Shown: one piece after another, positions 8,409-16,449 of the stretch
Position numbering within the stretch: position 1 is the first letter of the stretch
Layout: each line of letters begins with the position of its first letter
Origin: Muribaculaceae bacterium
GTDB lineage: Bacteria; Bacteroidota; Bacteroidia; Bacteroidales; Muribaculaceae
NCBI GenBank assembly: GCA_009775195.1
Contig: VSPF01000006.1
Span: 1 to 35,537 of the forward strand
DNA: 35,537 bases
Direction: 5' to 3'
Translations under genes and position numbers: made by a program
Notes under the pieces: generated by a model
What the model saw: only the letters and a program-made list of their open reading frames with translations
Told to the model about the DNA's origin: nothing
Databases searched by the model: none

Positions 8409-9188
8409 ATGAAAAAGATAACTTTTGCAATTCTCTTTGTGCTGGCCGTACTCCCGGTGTCGGCACAGTTTAACCTTTCGAAGGCAATCGGCGGCGCAGC
8501 CAAAGCCGCTAAGGCTCTGACACTTACCGATGCCGATATGGCGGCTTATGTCAAGGAGTCGGTAGACTGGATGGACACCCACAACCCGGTGCTTCCCGAA
8601 GACAACCCCTATACCGTGCGCTTGCGCAAACTTACCGAGGGTGTCACCGAGGCCGACGGCATACCATTGAATTTCAAAGTGTACGACGTAATAGATGTCA
8701 ATGCTTTTGCCTGTCCCGACGGCAGTGTGCGTGTTTTCTCGTCGCTGATGGACATAATGAGCGATGACGAACTGCTCGGTATCATCGGCCATGAAATCGG
8801 TCATGTGATGAAGCATCACTCTAAGAACGCTTTCCGCAACGAACTGCTCACAGGCGCGGCTAAAGATGCCATTGCCTCGGCCGGCGGTGTCGCTGCCAAG
8901 CTCACCGAGTCGCAGTTGGGTAATCTCGGCCAAAGCCTGCTCAATGCAAAATACTCGCAGAAACAGGAAAAGGAAGCTGATAACTGCGGCTACGATTTCT
9001 TGATTTCGACAGGCAAAAATCCCTGGGGCATGGTTATGGCGTTTGAGAAGTTCATGAAGATGGAACAGGAAGCCGGTTCGAAATCGAGCTATGTGCAGAA
9101 GATGTTTTCTTCGCACCCCGAGACCCAGTCGCGTATCGATGCAATGACCAAGCGCTGCCAGAAAGACGGCATCCCAAGACCGGAATAA
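8409..9188 (+). CDS. M48-family metalloprotease, exported
   Basis: Zinc endopeptidase of the M48 (HtpX/LoiP/BepA-like) family, 259 aa. Residues 1-19 are a signal peptide ending SAQ, so it acts in the periplasm or at the outer membrane, probably in envelope protein quality control. The active site HEIGH is at 128-132 (two zinc His and catalytic Glu129), and the third zinc ligand is Glu189 in QEKEADNCGYDFL. The C-terminal FSSHPETQSRIDAM is also typical of exported M48 enzymes. There is no TPR domain, so it resembles short LoiP/YcaL-type enzymes rather than BepA. It is monocistronic with its own promoter, divergent from the secreted-protein pair, and ends at a hairpin (9193-9216). Confidence 0.92.
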   Translation: MKKITFAILFVLAVLPVSAQFNLSKAIGGAAKAAKALTLTDADMAAYVKESVDWMDTHNPVLPEDNPYTVRLRKLTEGVTEADGIPLNFKVYDVIDVNAFACPDGSVRVFSSLMDIMSDDELLGIIGHEIGHVMKHHSKNAFRNELLTGAAKDAIASAGGVAAKLTESQLGNLGQSLLNAKYSQKQEKEADNCGYDFLISTGKNPWGMVMAFEKFMKMEQEAGSKSSYVQKMFSSHPETQSRIDAMTKRCQKDGIPRPE

Positions 9189-9192
9189 TTAT

Positions 9193-9216
9193 TCAACTTC
9201 CGTTTTCGGAAGTTGA
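9193..9216. terminator. Hairpin immediately after the M48 gene
   Basis: A perfect 10-bp inverted repeat (TCAACTTCCG / CGGAAGTTGA) with a TTTT loop begins 4 nt after the protease stop codon. No T run follows, so it may be a weak terminator or an mRNA 3'-end stabiliser. It precedes the larger palindrome at 9228-9280. Confidence 0.5.
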
Positions 9217-9227
9217 GGGTTAAAGTT

Positions 9228-9280
9228 TAAAGGTTAAGGGTTAATGAGCTGCCGATAATCTCATTAACCCTTAACCTTTA
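9228..9280. repeat. Perfect 21-bp palindrome of GGTTAA-type units between convergent genes
   Basis: Arms at 9228-9248 and 9260-9280 are exact reverse complements separated by 11 nt. The arm is built of short units such as AAAGGTTAAGGGTTAATGAG. It lies between the convergent M48 and recD2 genes and its right arm includes the last ten bases of the recD2 reading frame, including the stop. It probably acts as a bidirectional transcript end. Related elements occur at 16450-16540 and 19189-19270. Confidence 0.8.
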
Positions 9281-11385
9281 TCTTTCAATAGTTCGCTCAG
9301 GCGCGTGTTGCGAGTGCAGGTCAGGTGGTTGCCCACGGCATACGACAGGGCGAACGGGTTGCCCACGAGCACGCAGATTTTCCTGGCACGTGTTATGCCC
9401 GTGTAGATGAGGTTGCGCTGCAGCATCACATAGTGCTTCATCGTTATGGGCATTACTACTATGGGGAATTCCGACCCCTGGCTTTTGTGTATGGTCACGG
9501 CATAAGCCTGCATTATTTCGTCGAGTTCCGACGACTTGTATTCGATTTCTGAGCGGTCGAATTTCACGATTATCTTGTCGTCGTGCTGGTCGATATGCGT
9601 TATATAGCCTATGTCGCCGTTGAAGATGTTTTTGTCATAATTGTTTTTTACCTGCATCACTTTGTCGCCGGTGCGAAAAATTGTCTCACCGTGCCTTATA
9701 TTTTGGCCGCGAGGGTTTACGGCCTGTTGCAGGCGGGCGTTCAGGGCTGCTGCCCCTATTTCGCCCTTATACATAGGCGTCAGAACCTGTATTTCTGACG
9801 GCGCGAGACCGTAGGTCTTTGGCAAACGTGTGCCGATGAGGCTTACGATGGTTTCGGGTATGGCGTCGTCGGGTGTGTTGATAAAGAAAAAGTCGGAGTC
9901 GCGCCCGTTCGAGATGTCGGGGTTCTGGCCGGCGTTGATAGCGTGGGCATTGGTGACTATGCGGCTGGCCATAGCCTGGCGGAATATACGTGTCAGCCGT
10001 ACCACGGGAACCGTGCCCGAGGCTATTATGTCGTGCAGCACGTTCCCGGCCCCCACGCTGGGCAGCTGGTCGGTATCGCCAACCAATATCAGCCTCATGC
10101 TGTCGGGCATGGCCTTGACGAGGGTGTAGAACAATAACTGGTCAATCATCGAACACTCGTCGACGATGAGCACGTCGCCGTCGAGCTTGTTTTCCTCATT
10201 GCGCATAAAGCCCTCGAAGGGGTTGTATTCTAACAGCCGGTGTATGGTTCGTGCTTCCATGTCGGTTGTCTCGCTCATGCGCTTTGCCGCGCGTCCGGTC
10301 GGTGCGGCGAGCAGTATCTTCATCTTGCGGGCCTTGAATGTCGCGATTATCCCTTTGACAGTAGTGGTCTTGCCTGTGCCCGGGCCGCCGGTGAGTATCA
10401 TCACTTTCGACCCGACGGCGCAGTCGATTGCCTGTTGCTGCGCGCCGTCGTACACCATGCCTTCGGGGGCGCGGTCGGGGGCGGTCGCTTTGGCGGCAGG
10501 GCATGGTGCCGACAATAGTTTTTGCAGACGGCGTGCCGAGCCTCGTTCGGCATAGTAGTACATGGGCAGGTAGACCGCGTCGGCCTCTGTGATGACCTTC
10601 TTGTCGGCGCAAAGGGTAGCGACGGCGTCGCAGACCTCGCCCTCGGCGGTGCCGAGGATTGAAGCCGTCATGCGCGCCAACTCGTCATAAGGCACAAAGA
10701 CGTTGCCGTCGTCGGCAGATTTGCGTAGTGCGAAGAGTATGCCGGCGGCTATGCGGCGAGGGTCGTTGGCCTGATAGCCCATGCCGGTGGCGATATCGTC
10801 GGCGGTCTTGAAGCCTATGCCGTCGATATCTTCGGCAAGGCGGTATGGATTAGAGTTGATGTTGCTTAGCGAGTCGGCACCATAGGCTTTGTATATTCTC
10901 GAGGCATACGCAGCCGATATGCCGTAGCCCTGTAGGCCGATTAGCATCTGGCGCATTTCGGTGTGTCGTTGCCATCCGGCCTTGATTTGCTCTATACGTT
11001 TCTTTCCCAGCCCCGGTACCTCGGCAATGCGGTCGATATGATTGTCGAGTATTTCGATTGTGTCTTTTCCGAATGTGTTGACGATTGCCTTTGCCGACGC
11101 CTTGCCAACACCTTTGATACGGCCCGAGGCGAGGTATCGCTCTATGCCCTTGACGCTGACAGGCATCATCTCGCTCCACGATTCGACAGTGAATTGCGGG
11201 CCGTAGCGAGGGTCGTCGCGATAGTCGCCCGCAAGCTCTACACAGGTGCCCGGTGCGAGGTCGCCGAGCGTCCCTGTGGCTATGAGGCGCTTGTTGCCGG
11301 GGTCGGTCTTGACTCGTACCACCGCCCAGTCGTTGTCGGGGTTGTGATAACTGACTCCCTCTACTATGCAACGTATCTTTTCCAT
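9271..11385 (-). CDS. recD2: RecD2-type ATP-dependent DNA helicase (SF1B)
   Basis: 5'-3' DNA helicase of the RecD2 group, which works without RecBC in DNA repair and replication-fork processing. Length is 704 aa. The N-terminal OB-like region (1-75) is followed by helix-hairpin-helix motifs IKGVGKASAKAIVNTFG (90-106), VPGLGKKRIEQI (123-134) and IDGIGFKTADDIA (187-199). The helicase core has Walker A GGPGTGKTTT (333-342), APTGRAAKRM (361-370), Walker B LIVDECSMID (406-415), motif III LVGDTDQLPSVGAGN (434-448) and a UvrD-like C-terminal motif with YAVTIHKSQGSEFP. The N-terminal HhH set distinguishes RecD2 from the RecD of RecBCD. It has its own promoter (11406-11437). The reading frame ends inside a palindromic repeat, which supplies its TAA. 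Confidence 0.95.
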   Translation of the reverse strand: MEKIRCIVEGVSYHNPDNDWAVVRVKTDPGNKRLIATGTLGDLAPGTCVELAGDYRDDPRYGPQFTVESWSEMMPVSVKGIERYLASGRIKGVGKASAKAIVNTFGKDTIEILDNHIDRIAEVPGLGKKRIEQIKAGWQRHTEMRQMLIGLQGYGISAAYASRIYKAYGADSLSNINSNPYRLAEDIDGIGFKTADDIATGMGYQANDPRRIAAGILFALRKSADDGNVFVPYDELARMTASILGTAEGEVCDAVATLCADKKVITEADAVYLPMYYYAERGSARRLQKLLSAPCPAAKATAPDRAPEGMVYDGAQQQAIDCAVGSKVMILTGGPGTGKTTTVKGIIATFKARKMKILLAAPTGRAAKRMSETTDMEARTIHRLLEYNPFEGFMRNEENKLDGDVLIVDECSMIDQLLFYTLVKAMPDSMRLILVGDTDQLPSVGAGNVLHDIIASGTVPVVRLTRIFRQAMASRIVTNAHAINAGQNPDISNGRDSDFFFINTPDDAIPETIVSLIGTRLPKTYGLAPSEIQVLTPMYKGEIGAAALNARLQQAVNPRGQNIRHGETIFRTGDKVMQVKNNYDKNIFNGDIGYITHIDQHDDKIIVKFDRSEIEYKSSELDEIMQAYAVTIHKSQGSEFPIVVMPITMKHYVMLQRNLIYTGITRARKICVLVGNPFALSYAVGNHLTCTRNTRLSELLKDKG

Positions 11386-11405
11386 ACTCCAAATCTATGA
11401 TGATG

Positions 11406-11437
11406 CAAAGATACGGATAAGTCGAGAGCAAATCAAA
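11406..11437 (-). promoter_or_regulatory. Bacteroidetes-type promoter for recD2
   Basis: On the minus strand TTTG (11437-11434), 20 nt, TATCTTTG (11413-11406) fits the consensus. The -7 box lies 20 nt before the recD2 ATG, so the leader is very short. Confidence 0.7.
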
Positions 11438-11631
11438 ATTTATTTTGAATTTGCCGAGCGGAAGTATCTAAGACGGAGTCAAAGTTGGCAAAAATATTTG
11501 AGGTGAAAACAGGCAGTAAATGGGGCGTAATAATCAATTTGTGCCCCTATGTGAACGGTTATAGGTACCTGTGGAGTGAATTGTGCATAAAGATAAAGGG
11601 TTTTAGTTATGGTTTTTATTTAAAAATTGAG

Positions 11632-11639
11632 TAAATTTG
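11632..11639 (+). promoter_or_regulatory. Putative -7 box for gltA
   Basis: TAAATTTG matches TAnnTTTG. No good TTTG lies at the expected distance upstream, so this is a partial match only. Confidence 0.4.
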
Positions 11640-11720
11640 CAATGTTGATAGTATCATATAAAAGGTCTGCAGTGTCGACAACCAGGGTTGCCGGCTCGTG
11701 CGGACGAAAAATATATAGAA

Positions 11721-13043
11721 ATGGAAAACCAATTTCAGACAGCCGGTGCCAAGCCCTTTACCATGCGCGAGGCAATAGCCGAAGCCAAGCGGTGCCTTCA
11801 CTGCAAGGTGCCCCAGTGTAAAAAGGGGTGCCCGGTGAGCAATGATATTCCCGACTGGATACACGAACTGTCGTTGGGTAATCTCGGCAACGCCATGGCC
11901 ATCATCAACGGCCGCAGCAACCTGCCGGCAGTATGCGGCCGCGTCTGTGCCCACGAGCGCCAGTGCGAAGGCAATTGTGTCATGGGCAAGAAGGGCGCGC
12001 CTATACGCATCGGTGAGCTCGAGCGCTTCGTTGCCGACTTTGACGGCGATATGAACCTTACCCACCCCGAACTGCTGCCAAAGACGCGCGGCCGCATTGC
12101 CGTGATAGGCAGCGGCCCTGCAGGCCTTACCGTGGCCGGCGAGTTGGCGCGTAAAGGTTTCGAAGTCGAGATTTTCGAGATGGAGCCCGAGCCCGGCGGC
12201 GTGCTGATGTTCGGTATACCCGAGTACCGCCTGCCCAAGGCCGTCGTGCGCCGCGAAATCAAGCGGATTTGCGAACTCGGCGTGACCATACACTGCAATG
12301 TCACCATAGGCCCCGACTGCAATATCGACCAGCTCTTCGAGCAGGGATTCGATGCCATATTCATGGGCACGGGCGTCGGCAAGCCGCGCAAGCTGCCCAT
12401 ACCCGGTGCCGACTACGATGCCGTGCGTCAGGCCATCTGGTTCCTGCGCCGCGTGAGCCTTTATAACTCGGGCCTGATTACTCGCGAAGAGGTCCCCGTG
12501 CGCCAGGGCGACCGCGTGTTTGTAATCGGCTGTGGCAACACCGCCATCGACGCCGCCCGCACGGCCCTGCGCCTCGACGCCTCGGAAGTCACGATACTTT
12601 ATCATCGCACTATCGAGCATATGAGTGCCCTCAAGGCCGAGTATAACGACGCTGTAGAGGAAGGCGTGAAATTCCGCTGGGAGACTTCGGTCAAGGAAAT
12701 TCTTGCCGACGACAAGGGCAAGGTCAACGGGATTGTCATCACCGACCCGACAGGCGAGTACCCCCTGCCTGCCGACAAGGTAATCTTTGCCGTAGGCTCG
12801 TCGCCTGCCAGCCGCATCGTGTCGACCACGACGGGGATAGATGTAGACGACAAACGCTATGTCATAACCCGCGACGTGCCCTACGGCATGACCACTCGCA
12901 AGGGCGTATTTGCCGGTGGCGACGTCACGGCGCGCCCGGCAACCGTCGTACACGCCATGCAGGACGCACGCCGCGTGGCCGAGGGTATCGAGCAGTATGT
13001 CGATGCTATGAAGTTGATGAAGACAATCGAAGAACATAACTAA
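11721..13043 (+). CDS. gltA: NADPH-dependent glutamate synthase, GltA/GltD small-subunit type
   Basis: Flavin and iron-sulfur oxidoreductase of the GltD/NfnB/SudA family, 440 aa, annotated in this lineage as homotetrameric NADPH glutamate synthase. The N-terminal domain has two cysteine clusters for [4Fe-4S] centres: C25, C28, C33, C37 and C72, C76, C82, C86. FAD binding is at RIAVIGSGPAGLTVAGELA (about 123-141), and the NADPH Rossmann motif is VFVIGCGNTAIDAARTAL (about 270-287). ATG 11721 (MENQFQ) is preferred over 11688, because the upstream 11 codons lack similarity to the family and lie in the leader. No large GltB subunit or NfnA-type partner is adjacent, so the true acceptor (glutamine/2-oxoglutarate, ferredoxin, polysulfide) is uncertain. 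kduD starts 29 nt later and may be co-transcribed. A longer antisense frame opposite is a codon-bias shadow. Confidence 0.88.
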   Translation: MENQFQTAGAKPFTMREAIAEAKRCLHCKVPQCKKGCPVSNDIPDWIHELSLGNLGNAMAIINGRSNLPAVCGRVCAHERQCEGNCVMGKKGAPIRIGELERFVADFDGDMNLTHPELLPKTRGRIAVIGSGPAGLTVAGELARKGFEVEIFEMEPEPGGVLMFGIPEYRLPKAVVRREIKRICELGVTIHCNVTIGPDCNIDQLFEQGFDAIFMGTGVGKPRKLPIPGADYDAVRQAIWFLRRVSLYNSGLITREEVPVRQGDRVFVIGCGNTAIDAARTALRLDASEVTILYHRTIEHMSALKAEYNDAVEEGVKFRWETSVKEILADDKGKVNGIVITDPTGEYPLPADKVIFAVGSSPASRIVSTTTGIDVDDKRYVITRDVPYGMTTRKGVFAGGDVTARPATVVHAMQDARRVAEGIEQYVDAMKLMKTIEEHN

Positions 13044-13072
13044 TATTTCAAACTACTAAAATAGTTAATATC

Positions 13073-13867
13073 ATGGTAAACTTTTCACTTGAGGGCAAGG
13101 TAGCCCTCGTAACTGGCGGTGTCTACGGCATCGGTTTCGCAATTGCCAAGGCCTTCCACGAGGCAGGCGCAAAAATCGTCTTCAACTGCAACACCCAGGA
13201 GTCTATGGACATGGGCGTGGCAAACTATAAAGAAGCCGGCATCGATGCCAAGGGCTATATGTGCGACGTTACCGACGAGGCCGGCGTACAGGCAATGATA
13301 GCCGACATCGAGAAGACTATGGGCGGCGTCGACATCCTTGTCAACAACGCCGGTATCATCAAACGTATCCCCATGGACGAGATGGACGTGGCCGACTTCC
13401 GCAAGGTTGTCGACATCGACCTTGTTGCCCCCTTCATCTGCGCCAAGGCCGTTATCCCCGGCATGATTAAGAAAGGTCACGGCAAAATCATCAACATCTG
13501 CTCGATGATGAGCGAACTCGGCCGCGAGACCGTCAGCGCATACGCTGCTGCCAAGGGTGGCCTCAAGATGCTTACCCGCAACATCTGCTCGGAATATGGC
13601 GAGCACAACATCCAGTGCAACGGCATCGGCCCGGGCTACATCGCAACCCCCCAGACAGCACCCCTGCGCGAACGCCAGGCCGACGGCAGCCGTCATCCCT
13701 TCGACCAGTTCATCATCGCCAAGACTCCGGCAGGCCGCTGGGGCACACCCGAAGACCTCATGGGCCCGGCTGTATTCCTGGCATCTGACGCCTCGAACTT
13801 CGTAAACGGCCACGTGCTCTACGTCGACGGCGGCATCCTCGCCTACATCGGCAAACAGCCTAAGTAA
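13073..13867 (+). CDS. kduD: KduD-like SDR: 2-deoxy-D-gluconate 3-dehydrogenase / gluconate 5-dehydrogenase family
   Basis: Cytoplasmic NAD(P)-dependent short-chain dehydrogenase, 264 aa. The cofactor motif is TGGVYGIG (14-21), followed by NNAG (91-94) and the catalytic residues Ser144, Tyr157 and Lys161 (YAAAK). The end, VNGHVLYVDGGILAYIGKQP, is typical of the KduD/IdnO subgroup. Sequence alone could suit gluconate 5-dehydrogenase. The neighbours kduI, kdgK and KDPG aldolase argue for KduD, which reduces 3-deoxy-D-glycero-2,5-hexodiulosonate to 2-keto-3-deoxygluconate in unsaturated uronate breakdown. It begins the catabolic operon; a degenerate repeat region (13868-14005) separates it from the permease gene. 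Confidence 0.88.
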   Translation: MVNFSLEGKVALVTGGVYGIGFAIAKAFHEAGAKIVFNCNTQESMDMGVANYKEAGIDAKGYMCDVTDEAGVQAMIADIEKTMGGVDILVNNAGIIKRIPMDEMDVADFRKVVDIDLVAPFICAKAVIPGMIKKGHGKIINICSMMSELGRETVSAYAAAKGGLKMLTRNICSEYGEHNIQCNGIGPGYIATPQTAPLRERQADGSRHPFDQFIIAKTPAGRWGTPEDLMGPAVFLASDASNFVNGHVLYVDGGILAYIGKQPK

Positions 13868-14005
13868 AAAGTCATGAGTGAGGAGTGAGAAGACAGGAGT
13901 CGCACCAGGCTCCGCCCTTCCCGCTCCTCTCTTTGACAAATTTACCTCCGAACTTCTCACTTTAAACTTCAAAATATTCTCCTCACCAACTCCACAACTC
14001 AATTA
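13868..14005. repeat. Intergenic low-complexity region with inverted arms
   Basis: A 138-bp gap inside the uronate operon. AGTGAGAAG (13884-13892) is the exact reverse complement of CTTCTCACT (13953-13961), and the surroundings are purine-rich on the left and pyrimidine-rich on the right. It may form a long imperfect stem in the mRNA and may belong with the other intergenic palindromes, although the unit sequence differs. No promoter was recognised. Confidence 0.45.
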
Positions 14006-15427
14006 ATGGAAGAAGTATTCAAATATATTATCGGTCTTGGCGCCGCCGTGATGATGCCTATCATCTTCACCGTCCTCGGTGTCTGCATCGGTATCAAACT
14101 AAGCGACGCATTCAAGTCGGGCCTCAAAGTCGGTGTCGGCTTTATCGGCCTGTCGATTGTGACGGCCCTGTTGACCTCGGCCCTTGGCCCGGCCCTCGAT
14201 ACCGTTGTAGATATCTATGACCTCCAGCTCAAGATTTTCGACATGGGCTGGCCTGCCGCCGCCGCCGTGGCCTACAATACCGCCGTGGGTGCCTTCATCA
14301 TCCCGGTTTGCCTTGGCGTCAACCTGCTCATGCTGCTCACCAAGACCACGCGCACTGTCAATATCGACCTCTGGAACTACTGGCACTTCGCCTTTATCGG
14401 TGCCGTAATCTATTTCGCCAGCGACTCGCTTGCTTGGGGTTTCTTCGGTGCCATAATCTGCTATATCATAACCCTCATTCTTGCCGATATCACTGCCAAG
14501 AAGTTCCAGAATTTCTACAAGGACATGGACGGTATTTCGATACCTCAGCCTTTCTGCGCGGGTTTCATGCCGTTTGCCTGGGCTATCAACAAGGGTCTCG
14601 ACGCCATCCCCGGTGTCCGCGACATCGAGATTGATGCCGAGGGCATGAAGAAAAAATTCGGCCTCCTCGGCGAACCCCTGGTGCTTGGTGTGATTATAGG
14701 TATAGCCATCGGCTGCCTTACCTGCAAATCGTGGGGAGAAATTGTTGATAAAATCCCTTATATCCTCGGCCTCGGCATCAAGATGGGTGCCGTGATGGAA
14801 CTTATCCCCCGTGTGACCGTCCTCTTTATCGAGGGCTTGAAGCCGATTTCTGATGCCACACGTGCATTGATAGCCCGTAAGTTCAAGGGTGCCGACGGCC
14901 TCAATATCGGCATGACCCCGGCCCTTGTAATCGGTCATCCCACCACCCTCGTAGTGTCGCTGCTCCTTATCCCTGTCACCCTGATACTGGCCGTGCTCAT
15001 GCCCGGTAACGAGTTCCTGCCCCTGGCCTCGCTGGCCGGTATGTTCTACGTTTTCCCCCTGGTTCTTCCCTATACCAAGGGCAACGTGTTCAAGACCTTT
15101 ATCGTCGGCCTTGTGGTGATAGTCCTCGGTCTCTACAGCGTGACCAACCTCGCACAATGGTTCACCCTTGCCGCCCACGATGTGTACGAGGCTACCGGTG
15201 ATGCCGCCGTGAATATCCCCACCGGTTTCGAAGGCGGCAGTCTCGACTTTGCCGCATCGCCCCTGGCATGGATTATATTCCAGTGCACCGAAAACCTCAA
15301 GTGGATTGGCTCGGGCCTGCTCGTGGTCGCTACTATGGGACTGATGTGGTGGAACCGCGTACAAATCATACGCAACCAGAAATTAATGATTGAACGTAAC
15401 TCAACAGAAATACAGTCACAAGAATGA
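14006..15427 (+). CDS. PTS EIIC (galactitol/GatC-type) permease homolog without EIIA/EIIB
   Basis: Polytopic inner membrane protein, 473 aa, with about 10-12 hydrophobic segments. The opening VFKYIIGLGAAVMMPIIFT, the segment VAYNTAVGAFIIPVCLGVNL (about 90-109) and the late TPALVIGHPTTLVVSLLLIP (about 305-324) are characteristic of the EIIC-GAT family (GatC/SgcC). In PTS organisms this subunit works with EIIA and EIIB to phosphorylate its sugar. Neither is present here, and the neighbouring kinase KdgK would be redundant if the sugar arrived phosphorylated. Inferred role: non-phosphorylating importer of KDG or an unsaturated uronate derivative for this operon. It overlaps kdgK by ATGA (15424-15427), indicating translational coupling. 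The family call is firm; the substrate is inference. Confidence 0.85.
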   Translation: MEEVFKYIIGLGAAVMMPIIFTVLGVCIGIKLSDAFKSGLKVGVGFIGLSIVTALLTSALGPALDTVVDIYDLQLKIFDMGWPAAAAVAYNTAVGAFIIPVCLGVNLLMLLTKTTRTVNIDLWNYWHFAFIGAVIYFASDSLAWGFFGAIICYIITLILADITAKKFQNFYKDMDGISIPQPFCAGFMPFAWAINKGLDAIPGVRDIEIDAEGMKKKFGLLGEPLVLGVIIGIAIGCLTCKSWGEIVDKIPYILGLGIKMGAVMELIPRVTVLFIEGLKPISDATRALIARKFKGADGLNIGMTPALVIGHPTTLVVSLLLIPVTLILAVLMPGNEFLPLASLAGMFYVFPLVLPYTKGNVFKTFIVGLVVIVLGLYSVTNLAQWFTLAAHDVYEATGDAAVNIPTGFEGGSLDFAASPLAWIIFQCTENLKWIGSGLLVVATMGLMWWNRVQIIRNQKLMIERNSTEIQSQE

Positions 15428-16443
15428 AAGTCATAACCTTAGGCGAGATTATGCTCCGCCTTTCGCCTGCCGGCTGCAAGCGTTTCGTGCAGGTAGACAA
15501 CTTCGATGTAATATGGGGCGGCGGCGAAGCCAACGTTGCTGTCAGTTGCGCCAACTATGGCCATGACGCCTATTTTGTAAGCAAACTGCCTACACACGAA
15601 ATCGGCCAGGCCGCTGTCAACGCCCTGCGTCGTTATGGCGTGCATACCGACTATATTGCCCGTGGTGGCAAGCGCGTGGGTATCTACTATTGCGAGACAG
15701 GTGCTTCGATGCGTCCCTCTAAGGTGATTTATGACCGTGCCGGTTCGTCGATTGCCGAGGCCAAGCCCGAAGATTTCGATTTCGACGCTATCATGGAGGG
15801 TGCCGACTGGTTCCACTGGAGCGGTATCACCCCGGCTATCAGCGACGAAGCTGCCGAGCTGACACGCCTTGCCTGCGAGGCTGCAAAGCGTCACGGCGTG
15901 ACTGTTTCGGTCGACCTCAACTTCCGCAAGAAACTGTGGACGAGTGAGAAGGCCCAGAGCATCATGCGCCCGCTGATGAAATATGTCGATGTGTGCATCG
16001 GCAACGAGGAAGATGCAGAGTTGTGCCTCGGCTTCAAGCCCGATGCCGACGTTGAGGGTGGCAACACCGATGCCGAAGGCTACAAGGGTATATTCGAGGC
16101 CATGATGAAGGAATTCGGCTTCAAATATGTTGTTTCGACCTTGCGCGAGTCGTTCTCGGCTACTCACAACGGCTGGAAGGCCATGATTTATAACGGCAAG
16201 GAATTCTACCAGAGCAAACGCTACGACATCAACCCCATCATCGACCGTGTCGGTGGCGGCGACAGCTTCTCGGGTGGTCTTATCCACGGCCTGCTGACAA
16301 TGAAGACCCAGGGCGAAGCCCTCGAGTTCGCAGTGGCGGCATCTGCTCTAAAACAAACTATCAACGGTGACTTCAACCTCGTTAGTGCTGCCGAAGTAGA
16401 GGCTCTTGCCGGCGGCAGCGCAAATGGCCGCGTGCAGCGTTGA
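15424..16443 (+). CDS. kdgK: 2-dehydro-3-deoxygluconokinase (PfkB family)
   Basis: Cytoplasmic ribokinase-family enzyme, 339 aa, phosphorylating 2-keto-3-deoxygluconate to KDPG. The PfkB N-terminal signature is GGGEANVAVSCA (32-43). The C-terminal active-site signature is DRVGGGDSFSGGLIHGLL (274-291), with Asp280 as the catalytic base; the anion hole reads GGGD rather than the more common GAGD. VSVDLNFRKKLW (161-172) is typical of KDG kinases. The start ATG overlaps the permease stop. The functional call rests on the family plus the flanking kduD, KDPG aldolase and kduI genes. Confidence 0.93.
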   Translation: MKVITLGEIMLRLSPAGCKRFVQVDNFDVIWGGGEANVAVSCANYGHDAYFVSKLPTHEIGQAAVNALRRYGVHTDYIARGGKRVGIYYCETGASMRPSKVIYDRAGSSIAEAKPEDFDFDAIMEGADWFHWSGITPAISDEAAELTRLACEAAKRHGVTVSVDLNFRKKLWTSEKAQSIMRPLMKYVDVCIGNEEDAELCLGFKPDADVEGGNTDAEGYKGIFEAMMKEFGFKYVVSTLRESFSATHNGWKAMIYNGKEFYQSKRYDINPIIDRVGGGDSFSGGLIHGLLTMKTQGEALEFAVAASALKQTINGDFNLVSAAEVEALAGGSANGRVQR

Positions 16444-16449
16444 TAATAA

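Larger units (their letters stand above)
11386..11720. other. Divergent intergenic region between recD2 and gltA
   Basis: A 335-bp gap without a convincing gene. It holds a clear minus-strand promoter for recD2 near its left end, an AT-rich middle with no recognised feature, and a plus-strand TAAATTTG box at 11632-11639 that would give gltA a leader of about 75 nt. No riboswitch or tRNA was recognised. Confidence 0.6.

Noticed and set aside
8301..9116. A 271-aa minus-strand frame over the M48 gene
   Set aside because: Overlaps the HEIGH-containing protease and both promoters; the sequence has no coherent domain.
11640..11720. Riboswitch or leader peptide before gltA
   Set aside because: No recognised riboswitch core and no short ORF with a meaningful residue bias; only an ordinary leader is supported.
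11616..13037. A 473-aa minus-strand open frame opposite gltA, longer than gltA itself
   Set aside because: The plus-strand frame has both Cys clusters, FAD and NADPH motifs; the antisense protein is rich in Ala/Gly/His with no recognisable domain. It is a shadow caused by strong third-position codon bias.
14099..15364. A 421-aa minus-strand open frame opposite the GatC-like permease
   Set aside because: His/Gly/Glu-rich antisense shadow of a membrane protein; no family features, and it has no start or operon context.
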